Below are positions 60,871 through 64,000 of a stretch of DNA of 64,000 nucleotides, in pieces (the stretch's first letter is position 1; each line of letters begins with the position of its first letter). Origin of the DNA: JAUIIK01 sp963709995 (lineage in GTDB: Bacteria; Chloroflexota; Chloroflexia; Thermomicrobiales; CFX8); assembly GCA_963709995.1 (NCBI GenBank), contig CAVPYN010000014.1, positions 173,288 to 237,287 of the forward strand, given 5' to 3'. A model generated the notes under the pieces. It worked only from the letters and a program-made list of their open reading frames with translations. It searched no databases and was not told the DNA's origin. The translations under genes were made by a program, and so were the position numbers.

Positions 60871-61863
60871 ATGAGCATTGCGGAGCGGTTGATGACGCCG
60901 GTGACGTTGGACAAGATCATCGAAGCTCGAAAAATCGTTGACCAGTACCTGAAGCCGACGCCGGTGCTGCGAATGCCGGGGCTGGATGCCTCGCTGGGGT
61001 TCTCAGCGGTTCTCAAGTGCGAGAATCTCCAGCCGCTGGGGGCCTTCAAGGCGCGCGGGGGCGTCTACTTCATGAGCCAGCTCACTGATGAGGAGCGGGC
61101 GCGCGGCGTCGTCACGGCGTCTTCCGGCAATCACGGCCAGTCGATCGCCTATGGCGCAGCGCTCTTCGGCGTGCCGGCTGTCGTCTTCATGCCGGAGCAA
61201 CCCAACCCGCTCAAGAAGGCTGCAATCGAGCGGATGGGCGCAGAGGTCATCGAGATCCCCTGGCATGGCGAGTCGTTCGATCAGGAACCACAACGCTATG
61301 CCGAAGAGCACGGCATGCTGCTCCTGCACGGGATCGACAATGCCGTCCTGCATGCAGGGGTGGGATCCTACGCTCTGGAGCTGATCGAAGATGCGCCCGA
61401 TCTGGATGCCGTCTTCGTGCCGGTCGGCGGTGGTTCCGGCATCTGCGCGACGGCGACAGTCTTCAAGGCGTTGCGCCCTCAGACCCGGATTATCGGCGTC
61501 CAGGCGCGGAACAAGCCGGCCGTCTACGAGTCGTTTCACCGCAAGCGCCTGATGACGGTGCGAGGCGAAGAGACGCACGCGGAGGGGCTGGCGACGGATT
61601 GGGCTTACGAGCTGCCCTTCGGGGTCATGCAGGAGCTGGTCGATGACGTCGTGCTGGTCGACGAAGAGGATCTGCGCCAGGCGATGCTCCTCCTGATGGA
61701 GCAGGCGCACATCGTCGCCGAGCCATCGGGCGCGGCAGCATTTGCCGCAGCCCGCAACCAGGCAGCGGAGCTGGCCGGCCGGCAGGTCGGCATCGTCGTC
61801 AGTGGCGGCAACGCCAGCCTTGAGACGCTGCGGAGCGCGCTGACCGCCGACCGCTGGTCGTAG
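60871..61863 (+). CDS. Threonine/serine ammonia-lyase (fold-type II PLP enzyme)
   Basis: A 330-residue PLP enzyme with the Schiff-base Lys in LQPLGAFKARGGVY, the substrate loop TASSGNHGQSIA, the phosphate-binding Gly loop PVGGGSGICA and a C-terminal VVSGGNAS serine for the ring nitrogen. It has no ACT regulatory domain, so it is the short catabolic or racemase-type form. Expected reaction: threonine (or serine) to 2-oxobutyrate (pyruvate) plus ammonia. ATG 60871 is chosen because homology starts there and GGGG precedes it; the frame is open 49 codons earlier. Confidence 0.9.
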   Translation: MSIAERLMTPVTLDKIIEARKIVDQYLKPTPVLRMPGLDASLGFSAVLKCENLQPLGAFKARGGVYFMSQLTDEERARGVVTASSGNHGQSIAYGAALFGVPAVVFMPEQPNPLKKAAIERMGAEVIEIPWHGESFDQEPQRYAEEHGMLLLHGIDNAVLHAGVGSYALELIEDAPDLDAVFVPVGGGSGICATATVFKALRPQTRIIGVQARNKPAVYESFHRKRLMTVRGEETHAEGLATDWAYELPFGVMQELVDDVVLVDEEDLRQAMLLLMEQAHIVAEPSGAAAFAAARNQAAELAGRQVGIVVSGGNASLETLRSALTADRWS

Positions 61864-61940
61864 CCCCGAATTCAGTATTCGCCTGGACCGGATTTGCATA
61901 ACCCTTTCCGTACTCGATTCGATGGTGAAGTGTAAGGACA

Positions 61941-62349
61941 TCGTAGGGGCGAAGCTCGTCTCACTTGTTCCACCAAACAGAAAGGAAGTCGGCGTATCTC
62001 CCTGCACAGACGCCGAAAGGCGTCATTCTGAGTGGGTACCCACTCGGTGGGTACGAAGAATCCAACTCGTGCCTTGATAGGAATTTGGGCGCGAAGCTGG
62101 CAACTTGCTTGCTCGGCGTTGCACTGCTGACCATGTCGCAGAGCTTCCCAGCGCCCTGATGCCCCTGGCTCGGTGAGATTGGGATGCTTCGTGCCCACTG
62201 AGTGGGTGCCCACTCAGCATGACGACCGTTGGGCGTTTTGACGGGGAAATCGGACCCTTATCTCGAATGAGGTGGAACAAGTGAGCTTGTCTTCGCCCGC
62301 CTTGAGGATCGCATACGTACGCGGGTGAACACAAGGTTCACCCCTACGA
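61941..62349. repeat. Nested inverted-repeat element (REP/MITE-like)
   Basis: Outer ends TCGTAGGGG (61941-61949) and CCCCTACGA (62341-62349) are perfect inverted repeats. Inside, about 28-base arms (61947-61974 and 62271-62297, around CTCACTTGTTCCACC) pair with few mismatches, and further in 62021-62063 pairs with 62181-62224 (GTCATTCTGAGTGGGTACCC type). A compact hairpin GGGTGAAC-ACAAG-GTTCACCC lies at 62323-62343. No coding capacity. It resembles the GTCATTCTGAG...GAAGAATC palindromes scattered in many genomes. Confidence 0.7.
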
Positions 62350-62512
62350 ACCATGTGCCTTGATCCGTCCCGTGCATGCGTATTCAATTCGCAGATCAGG
62401 GTGAGCATTTCAAGACCGCCATAGCACAGGCCGTCGATAGTGCCAAATCGCTGCTTTGCGTGCTACTGTGTGGACAATCATGAGATGCATGCGTACCGGA
62501 GGTCGACCAACG

Positions 62513-64000
62513 ATGGCGACTCTTCCTGACCAAACGGTACTCGTCGGTCGTGAGCGCGAGCGACGTATGTTGCTGGACGCCGTCGACCGAACCGTCGAAG
62601 GCCAGGGATCGTTGGTGCTCGTCAGCGGTGAGGCGGGATCGGCAAGACGTCGCTCGTCGATGATCTGACCTTCCGACTCGCGACGCGCGACATGCTCGCG
62701 CTCTCCGGCGGGGCCTACGAGGTGACGGCGTCGCCACCTTACGGCCCCTGGATCGAGATCATCTCGCGTGATGCCCGAGGAGCGATGGCCTGCCGCCCGT
62801 GCCCGACCAGTTGCGAGTCGGCGGCGGCATGGCTGGGATCGATTCACAGGCCGCGCTCTTCGAACTCTCGGCCCGCTACATAGCGAGCGTCGCGGCGGTG
62901 CGCCGCTGGCACTGATGTTGGAGGATCTGCACTGGGCTGATCCAGCCAGCCTCGACCTGCTACGCCATCTTTCCCGAACACTAGCGGCGAGGCGGTTCTG
63001 ATGTCGCGACCTACCGCGATGACGAGATCACGCCCGAGCATCATCTCTACGCGCTGTTGCCGGCGATGCTTGCGGGAGGGGCGGGTCGAACGGCTGCCCT
63101 GCAGCGGCTGGAGCGGGACGCCGTCCTGGAGCTGATTCGAGAACGCTACCGTCTTGCCCGCGCCGGACGAAGACGCGCCTGATGCGTTATCTGGAGCGGC
63201 TGGCGGAGGGTAACCCCTTCTTCATCAACGAACTGCTCTATACGCTCGCTGACCGCCAGATCCTGCGACCGGTGCCCGGAGGTTGGGATCTGGACGATCT
63301 GCGCGGGGCCGGGGTGCCCGCGCTCATCCAGCAGGTGATCAACGGACGCCTGGCCCGGATCGATGTCGACGCCCGCGAACTGCTGGATACCGTCGCGATC
63401 ATCGGCTACGACGTGTCGCTCGATCTCCTGCGCCAGCTGCACGATGGTCCTGATGCGGTTCTGGATGCCGCGCTCCAACAGGCGCTGGACCACCATCTCG
63501 TACGGGTGCGCGCCCACCAGCAGTCGCTGCGCTTCAGTCACGCGCTGGTCCGGCAGACGATCTACGAAGCGCTGCCGCCGCTCCGCCGCCAGACCTTGCA
63601 CCGGCAGGTTGGCGACTCTGCTGGCGCAGCGCTCGCGGCCGGATGTCTCGACTGTCGCGAACCATCTGTATGAGGCTGGAGACGAGCGGGCGCTGGACTG
63701 GCTGCAGCGCGCGGCGGAGCATGCCCAGTCGCTCTTCGCCCCGCAGACGGTCATCAGCCACGCCAGCCGCGGCATTCATCTCGCCAATCGGCTCGGTCTC
63801 GATGAGCCACTCGATCTCTACCGCCTGCGTGGACAGGCCCGCGAATCGCTCGGCGAATTCGACGGTGCCCGTGCGGACCACGAGCTGGTGCTGGAGCGTG
63901 CCCGGGAACGGGGAGTTCCGCAGACGGAATGGCAGGCTCTTCTGGACCTCGGATCGCTCTGGGCTTTTCCAACTTCCAAGCAAACTGGTCAAGCGATGAC
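62513..64000 (+). pseudogene. Frameshifted LAL-type LuxR regulator, continuing past the window
   Basis: Starts like the other copies (TVLVGRERERRMLLDAV) with GGAGG upstream. The frame is broken at Walker A (after VSGEAG, near 62637) and again before and after LMLEDLHWADPASLDLL (about 62910-63000). It then runs in another frame through LAEGNPFFINELL to RQTIYEALPPLRRQTLHRQV (63182-63640), and shifts once more into VANHLYEAGDERALDWLQRA. At least four frame changes are needed to read a regulator, so it is non-functional or badly sequenced. The 3' part, with any HTH, lies outside the window. Confidence 0.8.

Overview
The window looks like a chromosomal stretch from a moderately GC-rich, mosaic (Gram-positive-like plus secreted) bacterium, most plausibly a Chloroflexota/Thermomicrobia-type organism. 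That assignment is inference. It rests on an F420-type (deazaflavin) nitroreductase-family domain, giant AAA-LuxR (LAL) regulators, FG-GAP and dockerin-like secreted proteins, a GH172 protein and REP-like palindromes. No rRNA, tRNA, CRISPR array or transposase was found.

Left part (1-25 kb) is catabolic and mosaic. It holds a nitroreductase-dienelactone hydrolase fusion (cut by the left edge), a CPA2 K+/H+ antiporter, a damaged Gfo/Idh-SDR-HAD cluster, a small membrane-protein operon behind a Fur-like palindrome, a GH172 protein, a seven-repeat FG-GAP secreted protein flanked by an aminotransferase and a 3' fragment of a second aminotransferase copy, an aminotransferase paralogue that has lost its PLP lysine, an amine-oxidase/HAD/trans-sulfuration/PhnD-like operon, a secreted HExxHxxGxxD metalloprotease with a dockerin-like end, and an MscS channel overlapping an M14-like gene.

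A copper-handling block follows (25.6-29.3 kb): CopC and CopD-cytochrome c in two overlapping frames, flanked by two membrane-anchored exported proteins. From 29.7 to 55.4 kb lies the most interesting part, a dense signalling and lipid locus. It combines an adenylyl cyclase fused to PP2C-GAF-PAS, two cyclic-nucleotide-binding effectors (a patatin lipase and a putative acyltransferase), a Ser/Thr kinase with a TolB-like propeller, an MMPL transporter carrying an inserted cupin and a C-terminal FHA domain, a second MMPL, an acyl-CoA ligase, a ThiF/E1 protein, a Thr-rich small peptide, a CrtI-like oxidase, a GAF protein translationally coupled to a subtilisin-like protease, and a propeller-cupredoxin protein. 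The likely logic is that cAMP and phospho-threonine signals control acyl-lipid making, cleavage and export. The combined locus does not match a system I can name.

The right end (55.8-64 kb) carries three versions of the LAL regulator: one chimeric stub, one intact 970-residue gene and one badly frameshifted copy running off the edge. Between them are small proteins, a threonine ammonia-lyase and a nested inverted-repeat (REP/MITE-like) element. An architecturally similar repeat lies at 15.9 kb.
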